Assembly (NCBI GenBank): GCA_024707305.1
Contig: JANPZZ010000018.1
Location: 62,001-126,000, forward strand
Reading direction: 5' to 3'
Origin: Chitinophagaceae bacterium
GTDB taxonomy: Bacteria; Bacteroidota; Bacteroidia; Chitinophagales; Chitinophagaceae
DNA: 64,000 nt
Below the pieces are notes generated by a model. The model did not search any database. It was given only the letters and a program-made list of their open reading frames with translations, and was not told the origin of the DNA. The translations under genes were made by a program, and so were the position numbers. How positions within the stretch are numbered: position 1 is the stretch's first letter; the number at the start of each line of letters is the position of its first letter. Below are positions 29,974 to 40,900 of this stretch, piece by piece.

Positions 29974-32320
29974 ATGAAAAGCGAACTGCGAAAGCAACAG
30001 GCACTAGAATATCACGCGAAAGGAAGACCCGGAAAAATTGAAGTAATTCCCACCAAAGAAGCAAAAACGCAACGCGATCTCTCACTGGCTTACTCCCCCG
30101 GCGTTGCTGAACCCTGCAAGGAGATTGCAGCCAATAAAGAAAATGTTTATAAATACACAGCAAAGGGAAACCTGGTAGCTGTAATCAGTAATGGTACAGC
30201 TGTACTGGGCCTTGGCGATATTGGACCTGAAGCCGGAAAACCGGTAATGGAAGGCAAAGGCGTACTCTTCAAAATCTTCGCCGATATTGATGTTTTCGAC
30301 ATCGAGATTGATGAAAAAGATCCGGTGAAATTCGTGCAGATTGTAAAAGCACTGGAACCCACTTTCGGTGGTATCAACCTGGAAGATATTAAGGCGCCTG
30401 AATGTTTTTACATCGAACAGGAGTTGAAAAAACAGTGCAATATCCCCGTGATGCACGATGACCAGCATGGCACTGCAATCATCAGCGCTGCAGCACTGCT
30501 CAACGCACTTGAATTACAAAAGAAAAAATCGATCGTGTAAAGTTTGTGGTGAATGGCGCAGGTGCCGCCGCCATGGCTTGTGTGCAATTGTATGTTGCGC
30601 TGGGCGCACGTTTCGAAAACTTCGTAATGTTTGACCGTAAAGGCGCTTTGCATAAAGACCGCAACGACCTCGATGATATCAAAAAGAAATTCGCGAATGC
30701 AAAAGGTGAAATAACACTGGAGCAGGCAATGAAAGATGCTGACGTCTTCATCGGCCTTAGTGCAGGAAATGTAGTTAGTCCCGAGATGGTGAAAGGCATG
30801 GCTAAAAACCCAATTGTGTTTGCCATGGCAAATCCTGATCCTGAAATTACCTGGGAGGACGCAACAGCTGCCAGAAAGGATATCATCATGGCTACGGGCC
30901 GAAGTGATTATCCCAACCAGGTAAATAATGTGCTTGGGTTCCCATTCATCTTCCGCGGAGCGCTTGATGTGCGCGCAACGCAAATCAACGAAGAAATGAA
31001 AATGGCTGCGGTAAAAGCATTGGCTGAGCTGACAAAATCACCCGTGCCTGATATCGTGAACCTGGCTTATAATGAAAAGAACATGGCCTTTGGCCCGAAT
31101 TATATTATTCCAAAACCATTGGATCCTCGCCTGCTTTCAACCGTGGCGCCGGCTGTAGCCCGTGCTGCAATGGAAAGTGGTGTGGCACAACATCCAATCT
31201 CCGACTGGGAAGCGTACGAAGCAGACCTGAATGGACGTCTCGGTCTCGACAACCAGGTGATGCGTGTTATTGGTAACAAAGCACGTCGCGATCCAAAACG
31301 AATCGTGTTTGCTGAAGCCGACAACATCAAAATTCTGAAAGCTGCACAGATTGTACACGACGAAGGAATTGCCTATCCCATTCTTCTCGGCGATGAAGGA
31401 AAGATTAAAAAAGATTGCCGGTGAAAATGGTATTGACATTGACGGTATGCCCATTTTTGATCCGCGCCATGAAACCACGGATGAAAAACGACAGCAGTAT
31501 TCTGAAATCTTTTTTAAGAAAAGAAATCGCCGCGGTTTCAATGTTTATGAATCTAAAAAAAATCATGCGCGACCGTAACTACTTTGGTTGCATGATGGTG
31601 GAATGTGGCGATGCCGATGCTATGATTTCGGGTTTAACCAAAAACTATCCCGACACCATTCGCCCGGCCTTGCAAACGATCGGTACAGAAGAAGGTGTGA
31701 AAAAGATTGCAGGCATGTATCTCATGCTTACAAAGAAAGGTGCATTGTTCCTGGCCGATACAACCGTAAACTTTAATCCAACGGCGGAAGAGCTTGCTGA
31801 AATCACGCTGCAGGTAGCGCGAGAAGTACGCCAGTTTAATATCGTACCACGTATTGCCATGTTGAGCTATTCCAACTTTGGCAGCAGTGATTCTCCCGAA
31901 GCGCGACTGGTAAGTGAAGCCCGCCGTATTGTTAAAGAAAAAATGCCTTCGCTGATTGTGGATGGTGAAATGCAGGCGAATGTCGCGTTCAACAAAGAAC
32001 TGCTGAAAGAAAACTATCCTTTCTCAGAGCTGGTTGATAAGGATGTGAACACGCTCGTATTCCCTAACCTGGCTTCAGGTAATATCGCTTATAATATTCT
32101 CAAAGAACTGGGTGGCGCCGATGCCGTTGGCCCCATTCTTCTCGGTTTGAAAAAACCGGTACACGTATTGCAATTGGGTAGTTCGGTACACAGCATCGTA
32201 AACATGGCATTGATTACTGTTGTGGATGCACAAATCAAATGTAAAAGCGCACAAACGGGAGAAATCGTAAAAAGATCATCGTGGTGGAAGCGCTTTAAAA
32301 AAGTGAGCAGGGATATTTAA
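29974..32320 (+). CDS. maeB: NADP-dependent malic enzyme MaeB with phosphotransacetylase-like domain (three frameshifts)
   Basis: Three frames join into about 781 residues, the size of MaeB-type malic enzymes. The N-terminal malic domain has [49 protein letters not shown], then the NAD(P)-binding [12 protein letters not shown]. The C-terminal phosphate acetyltransferase-like domain has [23 protein letters not shown] and [12 protein letters not shown]. It converts malate to pyruvate with NADPH; the PTA-like domain is usually regulatory (acetyl-CoA binding) rather than catalytic. One A is missing near 30525, and single A's are extra near 31408 and 31558, all in A-runs. It precedes mlaE by 30 bases. 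Confidence 0.93.
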
Positions 32321-32350
32321 TAAGAAACCCGGTTGTAAACAAAAATCTGA

Positions 32351-33088
32351 ATGGCAATTTTTCGCAACATAGGCCGCTTCCTGTTGATGTTAAAAGGCAT
32401 GTTTTCCAAACCGGAAAACGGCAAGATGTACTGGAAGGAATTCATGCACCAGTGTTCGGAAATCGGTGTCGGTTCTTTGGGCATTGTGGCAATTATTTCC
32501 GTATTTATTGGAGCGGTTTCCACATTGCAAACTGCCTATCAGCTTTTGTCGCCGCTGATTCCCAAATCAACAATTGCGCAGATTGTTCGCGATACCGTAA
32601 TTCTTGAATTCGCCCCTACCCTTACCTGTATTGTACTGGCAGGCGTGGTAGGTAGTAAAATTGCCAGCGAGCTCGGCAACATGCGCGTAAGTGAACAAAT
32701 CGATGCACTGGAAATCATGGGTATCAATACCAAGAGTTATCTCATCATGCCAAAAATTATTGCCGGCATGTTGATGATTCCGTTGCTTGTTGTTATTGCG
32801 ATGGCACTTGGTATCTGGGGAGGAAGATTTGCGGGTGAGATGGCAGGCATCCTGTCCACCGAAACTTTTGACAAAGGATTGCATGAAGCATTTGTTCCGT
32901 ATAACGTGACGTTCGCACTGGCGAAGTCATACACATTTGCCTTTATCATTTGTAGCATTCCTGCGTTTTATGGTTATTATGTTCAGGGCGGAGCATTGGA
33001 AATCGGTCGCGCCAGTACAAAAGCGGTGGTGGTGAGTTGTATCATGCTTTTGTTTGCCGACTATCTGTTATCAGCGTTGCTGCTGTAG
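32351..33088 (+). CDS. mlaE: MlaE-family lipid-transport permease
   Basis: This 245-residue integral membrane protein has five or six hydrophobic segments and the MlaE/YrbE hallmark LEFAPTLTCIVLAGVVGSKIASELG, followed by QIDALEIMGIN. It forms the inner-membrane core of the Mla/MCE lipid transporter that moves phospholipids between membranes. The ATPase partner follows at 54 bases. No MlaD (MCE) gene is found next to them in this window. Confidence 0.93.
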   Translation: MAIFRNIGRFLLMLKGMFSKPENGKMYWKEFMHQCSEIGVGSLGIVAIISVFIGAVSTLQTAYQLLSPLIPKSTIAQIVRDTVILEFAPTLTCIVLAGVVGSKIASELGNMRVSEQIDALEIMGINTKSYLIMPKIIAGMLMIPLLVVIAMALGIWGGRFAGEMAGILSTETFDKGLHEAFVPYNVTFALAKSYTFAFIICSIPAFYGYYVQGGALEIGRASTKAVVVSCIMLLFADYLLSALLL

Positions 33089-33141
33089 TTTTTCGGTCTA
33101 AATAAATGTTCGAGAAATAATCCCGCGTACGATATCACAAC

Positions 33142-33924
33142 ATGATTGAAGTAAGAAATATAAAGAAGGTTTTCGGCGACAAGGTTGTCATCAACGATGT
33201 GAGCGCTACCATGCAGGCGGGCCAGTGCAATCTTATCATTGGTTCCAGTGGAAGCGGCAAAACAGTGTTGATGAAATGTATGGTGGGGTTATTTACTCCC
33301 GACCAGGGCGAGATTTTATACAATGGCCAGGACTTCATTAATATGCCCGACCAGGACAAAGCTGAGATCCGGAAACAAATTGGCATGTTGTTCCAGGGTT
33401 CTGCATTGTTTGATAGTTTGACGGTGGAGCAGAATGTGATGTTTCCGCTTGACATGTTTACCAAAGATTCGCACGCCCGGAAACTGGAGCGGGTGAATGA
33501 AGTGCTTGCCCGTGTGAAGCTGGTGGATGCAAATAAAAAATTCCCATCTGAATTGAGTGGTGGTATGAAAAAGCGGGTTGCCCTCGCTCGCGCCATTGTT
33601 CTCAACCCCAAATATCTTTTCTGCGATGAGCCCAATTCAGGGCTCGATCCGCAAACTTCCCTCGTTATCGATCGCCTGATTCAGGAAATTACAATTGAAT
33701 ACAACATCACCACGGTTATCAATACCCACGACATGAACAGCCTGATGGAAATCGGGAATTATATCCTTTACATGTACCAGGGCAATAAAGAATGGGAAGG
33801 CAGCAACAAGGAAATTATTTTCAGCAAAAATCAGCGGCTGAACGATTTCATCTTTGCATCGGAATTTCTGCGCGATGCGAAGGAAAAGAGAATGGAGGAA
33901 GAGAGAGGAGGTCGTGAAGCGTAA
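33142..33924 (+). CDS. mlaF: MlaF-family ATP-binding protein
   Basis: The 260-residue ATPase begins MIEVRNIKKVFGDKVVINDVS and shows Walker A GSSGSGKT (about 35-42), the Q-loop LFQGSALFDSLTVEQNV typical of MlaF, signature LSGGMKKRVALARA, and Walker B YLFCDEPNSGLDPQT. It energises MlaE for lipid transport. The C-terminal 20 residues are strongly charged (RDAKEKRMEEERGGREA). Confidence 0.94.
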   Translation: MIEVRNIKKVFGDKVVINDVSATMQAGQCNLIIGSSGSGKTVLMKCMVGLFTPDQGEILYNGQDFINMPDQDKAEIRKQIGMLFQGSALFDSLTVEQNVMFPLDMFTKDSHARKLERVNEVLARVKLVDANKKFPSELSGGMKKRVALARAIVLNPKYLFCDEPNSGLDPQTSLVIDRLIQEITIEYNITTVINTHDMNSLMEIGNYILYMYQGNKEWEGSNKEIIFSKNQRLNDFIFASEFLRDAKEKRMEEERGGREA

Positions 33925-34141
33925 AAAAATCAGTGTAGATCTGTGCTCCAATCCGTGAAAATCTGTGTGAAATACCTCCATTTATCAGGTTGCTATTATC
34001 TCGAGAAAATCCCACACAGATTTACGCCGATCTAATGCACGGATTTTCACAGATAATTTGTTCTCGTGAACCGTAAATCGTGAGGCGTGAGAAAAATCAG
34101 TGTAAATCTGTGCTCCAGTCCGTGAAAATCTGTGTGAAATA
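33925..34141. repeat. Two direct copies plus an inverted copy of an AATCTGTG-type repeat
   Basis: A 49-base sequence (starting AAAAATCAGTGTA and ending ATCTGTGTGAAATA) occurs at 33925-33973 and 34092-34141. A diverged inverted copy (CACACAGATTTACGCC ... CACGGATTTTCACAGAT) lies between them at about 34013-34055. The direct copies differ at only a few positions. The 331-base gap between mlaF and sucD otherwise holds no gene. Confidence 0.85.
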
Positions 34142-34216
34142 ATTTCGCGTTTGCCGCTTGCCGTCTGCCGCTTCTCCCGCCTCATGATTCTCTCTCCACA
34201 TTTGCCTCTTTTGCCC

Positions 34217-34224
34217 TATTTTTG
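34217..34224 (+). promoter_or_regulatory. Candidate -7 promoter box for sucD
   Basis: TATTTTTG fits TAnnTTTG and is 31 bases upstream of the sucD ATG. No convincing -33 element was found at the expected spacing. Confidence 0.4.
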
Positions 34225-34255
34225 CCCAACTTTTTAAAATCAAAATTCAGCTTTC

Positions 34256-35129
34256 ATGAGTATACTGGTCAATAAGCAGTCAAAGATTCTGGTTCAGGGA
34301 TTTACGGGCACGGAAGGAACATTCCACGCCACGCAGATGATCGAGTATGGAACCCAGGTGGTGGGTGGTGTTACCCCGGGCAAAGGAGGCAGTTCGCACC
34401 TCGACCGCCCCGTATTTAATACTGTAGCCGACTGCGTAAAGTCAACAGGCGCCGACGTGAGCATTATCTTCGTTCCGCCTGCATTTGCCGCTGATGCCAT
34501 CATGGAAGCTGCTGACGCGGGCATTAAGCTGGTCGTTTGTATTACAGAAGGAATTCCCGTTCAGGATATGGTTCGCGTTAAGAACTTCCTGCAGGGTAAA
34601 GATACCCGCCTGATCGGCCCTAACTGCCCCGGTGTAATCACGGCGGGTGAATCAAAAGTGGGTATCATGCCTGGTTTTGTATTCAAAACTGGCCGCATCG
34701 GTATCGTTTCAAAATCAGGAACCCTGACCTACGAAGCTGCCGACCAGGTGGCAAAAGCGGGACTGGGTATCTCTACAGCCGTTGGTATCGGTGGTGACCC
34801 CATCATCGGCACTACAACTAAGGAAGCGGTTGAGCTTTTTATGAACGATCCTGAAACAGACGCGATCGTAATGATCGGTGAAATTGGCGGTGGCATGGAA
34901 GCTGAAGCTGCCCGCTGGATCAAACAATCAGGCAACAAAAAACCAGTTGTAGGATTTATCGCCGGCCAGACTGCACCTCCCGGACGCCGTATGGGCCACG
35001 CCGGCGCAATTGTTGGTGGCGCCGAAGATACTGCCGAAGCTAAAATGAAAATTATGGCTGAATGCGGCATCCACGTTGTAAAAAAGCCCTGCAGATATCG
35101 GAAAGAAAATGAAAGAAGTTATTGGATAA
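34256..35129 (+). CDS. sucD: Succinyl-CoA synthetase alpha subunit SucD (one frameshift at the end)
   Basis: SucD binds CoA and carries the phosphohistidine of succinyl-CoA synthetase in the TCA cycle. Corrected length is 290 residues, as expected. Motifs are [15 protein letters not shown] (CoA loop), [29 protein letters not shown], and the active His in [13 protein letters not shown]. The open frame runs on past the normal end because one A is extra near 35080; removing it gives the usual ending [15 protein letters not shown] and stop at 35127-35129. The beta subunit gene is not in this window. Confidence 0.96.
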
Positions 35130-35132
35130 AAA

Positions 35133-35165
35133 GAAAGGCCGGAGATGATCTCCGGCCTTTCTTTT
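35133..35165. terminator. Bidirectional terminator between sucD and the DUF4476 gene
   Basis: AAAGGCCGGAGA (35134-35145) pairs with TCTCCGGCCTTT (35149-35160), with T's after and A's before. Its position 4 bases beyond the corrected sucD stop supports that correction. Confidence 0.88.
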
Positions 35166-35168
35166 TAT

Positions 35169-35900
35169 TTAGCGTATATATCTGTCCAATTCTGTTTTAC
35201 TTGCCTGGAAGCTCAACAGCGTGTACACTTCGCGGAAATTCCATTTATCCACTACATTTCTGTATGATTGCTTCGCAACTTCAAGTTTGTTTGCTTCAAA
35301 CTGGAAGAGGCGCATTACTTCTTTTACCTGGTCGGTGCTGAGATTGTTGCTGCTTACAACATGCACTGCAGATTTCAGTTTGTTGCTTTCCAACCACTCA
35401 CGACTGATGTTATCCAGCACACGATCAAAGTCGCGGGCACTCATCGCAGGAGCCGAAGTATAACGGTTGTCATAGTCACCAAACTTTCCATCGCGGGCGA
35501 AATCAAAGTCGCGGCTGCTGCGATCGTTGAAGCGGCCATCATTGTTTTGCAAACGGCTTTCTGTAACATTCACAAAACCACCGCGATCAATCGTGATCAT
35601 CAACTGGGTGCGATTCTTCAACTGAATATCACTATTGTAAACCACCTCATACTTTTTACCCAGGATGTTCAGGAAACCGGTACGCGACTGGCGATAAACT
35701 TTTATCTGGTGCCGGCCCGCATCCACATTACTAATAACAAGCGCATTGCCGTTGGGTTCAAACTGTTTACCGTCCAACACCACACGGATGTCGGCGTTAT
35801 CAACAGACTTTACCATTACGGTACTTTTGTTGCGTGCGTTGTTGGCGAACAATGTTATACTCAACAACATCGAAGTGATAAGTGTAAAGATTGTTTTCAT
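35169..35900 (-). CDS. Exported DUF4476-domain protein
   Basis: From the ATG at 35900 ([21 protein letters not shown]) the protein has 243 residues with a signal peptide. The N-terminal half is a PEGA-like beta domain ([12 protein letters not shown]). A Asp/Arg/Phe-rich linker follows, and the last 90 residues match DUF4476 ([19 protein letters not shown] ... [15 protein letters not shown]). Function of the family is not known. It is followed upstream by 2 kb of gene-free repeat DNA. Confidence 0.85.
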   Translation of the reverse strand: MKTIFTLITSMLLSITLFANNARNKSTVMVKSVDNADIRVVLDGKQFEPNGNALVISNVDAGRHQIKVYRQSRTGFLNILGKKYEVVYNSDIQLKNRTQLMITIDRGGFVNVTESRLQNNDGRFNDRSSRDFDFARDGKFGDYDNRYTSAPAMSARDFDRVLDNISREWLESNKLKSAVHVVSSNNLSTDQVKEVMRLFQFEANKLEVAKQSYRNVVDKWNFREVYTLLSFQASKTELDRYIR

Positions 35901-36265
35901 AACTATCCGTTTTATTGTTTGGCTCAATATTGAACCTGCATAATTTTATTTCAAAGCATATGCCATCGTGCCGGATTTTAACGAAGGAAACGTTAAAGGA
36001 AAACGGAAAAAAGTTAATGTAAAACGATAGTTTTTACGGCATTAAACTTTAGAAATTTTGTCTTGTCTGACGGAGCGTGAATTATGAGAATCGGCAAACG
36101 TGAAACAGCAACGGCAAAAAAAACAGGGTGTCAATATGTGAATAGAGGCTTGTGGAAAACGAGAATCACAATAAAATGTCGCTTGCGGTTTCAATCTTCC
36201 CGCTTAAACGATTGGTGCAGTTAAAAGAATGTTCACTGGAAAAGAAATAGTGCATGCTTTCCCTT
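35901..36265. other. Gene-free spacer before the foldback array
   Basis: No coding sequence, tRNA or obvious hairpin was seen in these 365 bases. The segment is A/T-rich near the DUF4476 promoter side. It leads directly into the tandem repeat array. Confidence 0.5.
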
Positions 36266-37740
36266 TTTTTTCACGCAGAGTTCGCAGAGGACACGTAGAG
36301 CTCGCTGAGGTCTTTTTTAGAGTTATGAAAGCGAACTGATTTCCTTTATGCAATTACTGTTGAGATGTTTTGAGATTATGAAAAGGTATTAAATTTATCA
36401 ACGAGAAGAATTTAGATTTTATTAATAGTTGCTTGCATTCTTCCTATGCAAACGACATTTTTCCGGTTCAATAACTCTCATGAAAATCTCCGCGCACTCC
36501 GCGGGTCCGCTGCGCAATGAGTGCAGGTTTTCCTTACTGGTTCTTTTCACGCAGAGTTCGCAGAGGACCCGCAGAGTTCGCTGAGGTCTTTTTAGAGTTA
36601 TGAAAGCGAACTGATTTCCTTTATGCAATTACTGTTGAGATATGTTTTGAGATTATGAAAAGGTATTAAATTTATCAACGAGAAGAATTTAGATTTTATT
36701 AATAGTTGCTTGCATTCTTCCTATGCAAACGACATTTTTCCGGTTCAATAACTCTCATGAAAATCTCCACGCACTCCGCGGGTTCTCTGCGCAATGAGTG
36801 CGGGTTTTCCTTACTGGTTCTTTTCACGCAGAGTTCGCAGAGGACACGCAGAGTTCGCTGAGGTCTTTTTAGAGTTATGAAAGCGAACTGATTTCCTTTT
36901 ATGCAAATACTGTTGAGATATGTTTTGAGACTATGAAGAGGTATTAAATTTATAAATGAGAAGAATTAAATTTTATTAATAGGTGTTTGCATTCTTCCTG
37001 TGCAAACGACATTTTTCCGGTTCAATAACTCTATTGAAAATCTCCGCGTACTCCGCGGGTCCTCAGCGAACTCTGCGTGAAAAAAACCAGTAGGGTAAAC
37101 TCACATTGTTCCTTGCAAAAAAAAAGAAATTACACAGGACACGCAGAGTTCGCTGAGGTCTTTTTAGAGTTAGGAAAGCGAACTGATTTCCTTTATGTTA
37201 ATACTGTTGAGATGTGTTTTGAGATTATGAAGAGGTATTCAATTTATCAATGAGAAGAATTAGACATTATTAATAGGTGCTTACAATCTTCCTTGCAAAC
37301 GACATTTTTCCGGTTCAATTACTCTATTGAAAATCTCCGCGTACTCCGCGGGTACTCGGCGAACTCTGCGTGAAAAAAACCAGTAGGGTAAACTTACATT
37401 GTTCCTTGCAAAAAAAGAAATTACACAGGACACGCAGAGTTCGCTGAGGTCTTTTTAGAGTTAGGAAAGCGAACTGATTTCCTTTATGCAAATACTGTTG
37501 AGATGTGTTTTGAGACTATGAAGAGGTATTAAATTTATAAATGAGAAGAATTAAATTTTATTAATAGGTGTTTGCATTCTTCCTGTGCAAACGACATTTT
37601 TCCGGTTCAATAACTCTATTGAAAATCTCCGCGTACTCCGCGGGTCCTCAGCGAACTCTGCGTGAAAAAAAAACCAGTAGGGCAAACTTACATTGTTCCT
37701 TGCAAAAAAAGAAACTACACAGGGCTCGCAGCGTGCGCCG
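36266..37740. repeat. Tandem array of five ~276-295 bp foldback repeat units
   Basis: The word ACGCAGAGTTCGCTGAGG begins a unit at about 36290 (slightly altered), 36570, 36845, 37141 and 37432, giving spacings of 276, 277, 295 and 291 bases. Each unit then reads GGTCTTTTTAGAGTTATGAAAG, an A/T-rich core of about 150 bases, and a right end with ATAACTCT, then CTCCGCGTACTCCGCGG. In the last three copies it ends with CCTCAGCGAACTCTGCGT, the exact reverse complement of the left end. A second inner pair, AGAGTTAT / ATAACTCT, is nested inside, so each unit can fold back on itself. Copies 1-2 have a different right end. No transposase or credible CDS is present; short frames here are chance. Confidence 0.88.
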
Positions 37741-37799
37741 AGGTTCCGCGGAGGGCCAGAGATAGGTTTAGCGTTATGAAAGCAGCAGGAAGTTTTTAG

Positions 37800-37870
37800 A
37801 GGAAAAGAATGAATCGGGTATTTCCTCATTTTCTCATTCCCACATTGCCGCATTCTCCCCTCCCGGTTAT
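37800..37870. repeat. CATTYYC-type short repeats upstream of the macroglobulin gene
   Basis: Degenerate units CATTTTCTCATTCCCACATTGCCG and similar lie within 150 bases of the macroglobulin ATG. They resemble the CATTTCC octamer family. Confidence 0.5.
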
Positions 37871-37941
37871 GCATTCCACCTGCTTTAAGCATCATAGCAC
37901 GGAAACAAATCTTACCTTGTAGTCATATAAACCTATCTGAT

Positions 37942-40900
37942 ATGTCAAAAGCCCGTCTGGTACTCATTTTCATCATCCCCATCGTCCTTATTACCATGAC
38001 CAGTTCAGCACAACAACCCGGCTCGCCGTATGAAAAAGAGTGGAAGCTTGTTGAAGATTATGTTAAAAAACAACAACCCGTTTCGGCACTTGCCGAAGTA
38101 AAAAAGATATACACTCTCGCCAGCAACCAGCAACAGGACGCAGAATTGCTGAAGGCGCTTGTATATATTTCGGATTTGCAATCAGAGAACCGTGAAAACA
38201 ACTCCCAGCTTACCATCAACGAATGGGAAAAAGAACTGGCCGGGAAAAGTCCGGCTGTGCAGGCAATCCTGAACAGCCTGCTGGCAGAACGGTACTGGAA
38301 TTACTTTCAGGCAATACGATGGCAACTTTACTATCGCACAAAAACTGCGGGCGAAAAAACTGACGATATCGCAACCTGGGATGCAGACGCGTTTCATGCA
38401 CGCATTGCCGAATTGTATAAAAAATCCTTAGCCGACGAAAGCCTGCTGCAACAAAAGAAAGTGGAAGCTTTCAATGCGATCATCATCCCTGGTAGTAGCC
38501 GCAAGCTCCGCCCTACCCTTTTCGATTTACTCGCGTTTCGTGCCTTGAGTTATTTCGAGAACGATGAATCCATGCTCAGCAAACCGGCTTATGCATTTGA
38601 AATTGATAAGGCAGCAGCATTCGAACCCGCAGCAGATTTTGTACACCATAAATTTGAAACAACAGATACATTCTCGCTGCAATACCAGGCCCTTTTATTA
38701 TACCAGCGACTCATACGTTTTCACCTGAATGATGAAACATCCGATGCATTGATTGATGCCGATCTGGCAAGAATCGCATTTGTTCGTAACAAATCAACAC
38801 ATCCTGATAAAGATCAGTTGTATTATACTTCCATCAATCATGTTGCCCATCAATACAACCAAACGCCCGCTGCCGCGCAGGCATGGTACCTGTTGGCGAA
38901 TTACCACCAGGCATTAGGACAGAAATACCAGCCATTAAATGATACTACATATCGTTATGAGATTGTACGTGCACGTGAAATCTGTCAACAAATCATCGAC
39001 AATAAATTAAAAAGCGTCGACAGCAGCGAAGGATGGATGAATGCAAATAGGCTGCTCAAAGAAATTGACGCAAAGGAACTCGATATTAACGTTGAACTTG
39101 TTAATCTTCCCGCTAAACCTTTTCTGGCATCCGTTCATTATCGCAATGCACCAAAAATCTATCTGCGTTTGTTGAAATGGGATGAGAAACTGGAAAATCT
39201 TTTGTCTAATACCTACATTGACGAAAATCTAAACCAACTGGAAAAATGGCCTACGGTGAGAAAATGGGAACAGGAATTACCAGTTACCGATGATTATCAA
39301 AAACATCGTACGGAAATAAAAATAGATGGACTTGAAACCGGAAGGTATATTCTTTGGGCAGGATCGGATCCGCGAGCAAATGAATCCAGCAATGTATCAG
39401 GTTTTGGTTCAATCTTTATTTCACAGATCAGCTATTTCAGCGAAGGCCAACATTATTATGTTGTAAATCGTGAAACAGGCCAGCCACTTGTTGGCGCGGA
39501 AATTCAGGAATGGAAATTTCAGTTTGATCGTGCAAAGTCGGAAAACGTGATGATGAAAGTAGCAAGTTACAGGACAGATAAGAACGGTTATTTTAAAGAA
39601 ACCATTAACGAGAAGGAAAACTATAAATCAAACTATTATCTAGAATTTAAGCACGGAAAGGATCATCTTTTCCTGAAAGATCAATTGTTTACCTGGATAA
39701 GCAGGACGAACATTAACAAGAATAAACCACAGCCTTCGCTGTTTCTATTTACAGACCGCAGCCTTTACCGCCCGGGACAGACTTTGTATGTTAAAGGGAT
39801 ACTGATGCAAAGTGACAACGAAGGCAAAAACAGGGAAATAGTTGTTGATTACTCAACCAAACTTTTGCTACACGATGCCAACGGACAATTGATAGACAGT
39901 GTTGTTGTAAAAAGCAACGAGTTCGGTAGCTTTTCAGCAAAGTTTGTACTGCCGAGTTCAGGTTTAACGGGCCAGTTCTATCTATATACCAAAAATGCAA
40001 CCGGCTCGGCCAGCGTACAGGTAGAAGAATATAAACGTCCAAAGTTTGAAGTAACCTATGACCCCGTCAAAGAATCGTATCGAGTGGGCGATAGCATCAC
40101 TGTCACCGGCCATGCGAAAGCCTACGCCGGCAATAACATCGATGGTGCTGCTGTGAAATACCGTGTGGTACGTCAGGCCCGGTTCCCCTATCCCTGGTGG
40201 GGACGTGGCTGGTGGCCATCAAGTCCAAACCTGGAAATTTCGCATGGCACAGTCACCACTGATGCGAATGGGAAATTCGAAATTCGTTTCCCTGCCATTC
40301 CCGACAAATCCATCAAACCTGAACTGAATCCGTTTTTTGATTATGTGGTTTACGCAGACGTAACTGATATAAATGGCGAAACGCGTAGCGGCCAGTCGCA
40401 GGTGACAGCTGCTTATACGGCTTTGAAAATGGATATCAGCCTCGATGAAAAAATACCGGCCGACAGTTTGCATAAAATCAGCATTGTTACACAAAACATG
40501 GCGGGTGAATTTGTAGCGGCAAATGTGAAAGCAACGGTATGGAAATTAAAAACAGAAAACCGCCTCATTCGTGAATCGTACTGGGAACGCCCCGATCAGT
40601 TTGTAATGACGAAAGAAGAGTTTGTAAAATATTTTCCATTTGATGAATATGCCAACGAATCCGATTTTAAAACCTGGGCGAAGGAAAAAGAAATGCTGAG
40701 CCAATCGGATAGCAGTCGCGCCGATGGTAGTTGGAAATGGACAAATAAAAAATGGAGTCCAGGATTTTATGCGATTGAATTCCTAACAGCCGATGCCTTT
40801 GGTAAAGAAGTAAAAGACATAAAATACATTGAGGTTTATGATGCAAAACAAAACTCGTTAACCAGGCCTGAATACCTTTGGGTGGAAGGAAGTGACGCAA

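Noticed and set aside
36266-37740. CRISPR-like array
   Set aside because: Repeat units are 276-295 bp with conserved interiors rather than short repeats with unique spacers, and there are no cas genes in the window.
36422-37895. Several open frames of 60-115 codons inside the foldback array
   Set aside because: They repeat with the DNA units, change with unit phase, consist of Arg/Cys/Leu-rich text from the CGCAGAG repeats, and lack start context. They look like translated repeats.
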